A DNA stretch of 5,496 nucleotides from Deltaproteobacteria bacterium (GTDB lineage Bacteria > Desulfobacterota > Binatia > Binatales > Binataceae). This document shows, one piece after another, positions 4,991 through 5,496 of this stretch. The stretch lies in contig JAJYMR010000247.1 in the NCBI GenBank assembly GCA_021786815.1, positions 1 through 5,496 on the forward strand, written 5' to 3'. The notes beneath the pieces are model-generated. The model made no database searches. It had not been told where the DNA came from and saw nothing but the letters and a program-made list of their open reading frames with translations. A program made the translations under genes and the position numbers. The stretch's first letter is position 1. Each line of letters opens with the position of its first letter.

Positions 4991-5496
4991 TTACGACTGC
5001 GCGGGCGTGGGCGACGCTGCCGCCGACGGACCCGCGAGCGCGCGCAATCGCGCGATACGGCGGCCAAGCGGCGGATGGGTCGAGAGCAGGTTGTCGAAAA
5101 AGCCCTCGTTGTCTTCGGCGTCGCGCGAGAGCGGGCTTACGATGAACAGATGCGCGGTGCCGCGCGTGCCCTGTTTGAGCGGCGATTCGGTCCGCGCGAT
5201 ATGCTCGAGCGCGCGAAGCAGCGCGCGCGGGTTGCGCGTGAACTCGACCGAAGACGCGTCGGCCAGGTACTCGCGCTCGCGCGACACCGCCATCGCGATC
5301 AGTTGCGCGAACAGCGGCGCGAGGATCGCGAGCACAATCACAGTGACCGCGATTATCGCGCCCGCGTTGTCGTTCGAATCGCCGCTTTCGCGCCTTTCGC
5401 CCGCGCCCCATCCGCCGAAAAACGTCCATCGGAAGACGAAATCCGAAAGCATCGCGATGCCGCCCACCAGGATCGCGATCATCATCATGGTGCGGA
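4991..5496 (-). CDS. htpX: M48-family membrane zinc metalloprotease, HtpX-like (C-terminal part)
   Basis: HtpX-type proteases are inner-membrane zinc endopeptidases that degrade misfolded membrane proteins. Only the last 168 or so codons are present. The frame is open to the window edge, so the HExxH zinc-binding motif and the N-terminal membrane segments lie beyond 5496. What is seen: a hydrophobic segment beginning MMMIAILVGGIAML, a Gly/Ser-rich loop, a second membrane segment (AVTVIVLAILAPLFAQLIAM), and then SREREYLADASSVEFTRNP. That last motif is the M48 signature whose Glu supplies the third zinc ligand. The C-terminus has TAHLFIVSPLS and LSTHPPLGRRIARL, both typical of HtpX. The ATG at 5488 is internal and should not be taken as the start. 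The stop is TAA at 4993-4991. The gene name rests on these C-terminal motifs; another M48B member is the alternative. Confidence 0.9.
   Translation of the reverse strand, partial: RTMMMIAILVGGIAMLSDFVFRWTFFGGWGAGERRESGDSNDNAGAIIAVTVIVLAILAPLFAQLIAMAVSREREYLADASSVEFTRNPRALLRALEHIARTESPLKQGTRGTAHLFIVSPLSRDAEDNEGFFDNLLSTHPPLGRRIARLRALAGPSAAASPTPAQS

Noticed and set aside
4917..5429. 170-residue Arg/Ala-rich open frame on the minus strand
   Set aside because: It is an alternate frame of the htpX-like gene, which carries the real M48 motifs; the composition is typical of an off-frame translation of GC-rich DNA.

Overview
This window spans the junction between a chromosomal backbone and an integrated genomic island. 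The backbone (about 2957-5496) is GC-rich: the sampled line 5221-5280 is 44/60 G+C. It carries the trans-translation pair ssrA (tmRNA, minus strand) and smpB (plus strand), which diverge from a shared 232-bp intergenic region. Beyond them, on the minus strand, lie a Pol-beta-type nucleotidyltransferase gene and the 3' part of an htpX-like M48 membrane protease gene that runs off the right edge. The tmRNA is a one-piece molecule with an encoded CCA end and the tag ADNNGYALAA. A one-piece tmRNA argues against Alphaproteobacteria, which have a split, permuted tmRNA. I infer a GC-rich bacterium of another lineage, perhaps Deltaproteobacteria-like or a related phylum, and cannot place it more closely.

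The left part (1-2956) is the integrase-proximal end of an island inserted at the 3' end of ssrA. Its composition is lower in GC (line 1801-1860 is 34/60) and it holds three co-directional plus-strand genes. These are an uncharacterised protein with a C-terminal zinc-finger-like motif (39-1112), a small excisionase-type helix-turn-helix protein (about 1143-1610), and a tyrosine recombinase (1672-3183). A -10-like box (9-14) and a good ribosome binding site precede the first gene, so the three may form one operon.

The most informative point is the junction. The integrase frame has no stop inside the island. It reads across the attachment site and ends inside ssrA, on the antisense strand, 227 bases past the tmRNA 3' end. 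The last 75 residues of the predicted integrase are therefore antisense tmRNA sequence, including the VEAGGIEPPS string that recurs in proteins mis-predicted across tmRNA 3' ends. The integrase and ssrA transcripts converge and overlap. The insertion leaves the tmRNA 3' end intact but replaces whatever followed it, including any native terminator. The other end of the island, with the expected repeat of the ssrA 3' end, lies outside the window to the left.

I see no clearly new system. The zinc-finger protein of unknown function linked to the recombination module is the best candidate for something undescribed.
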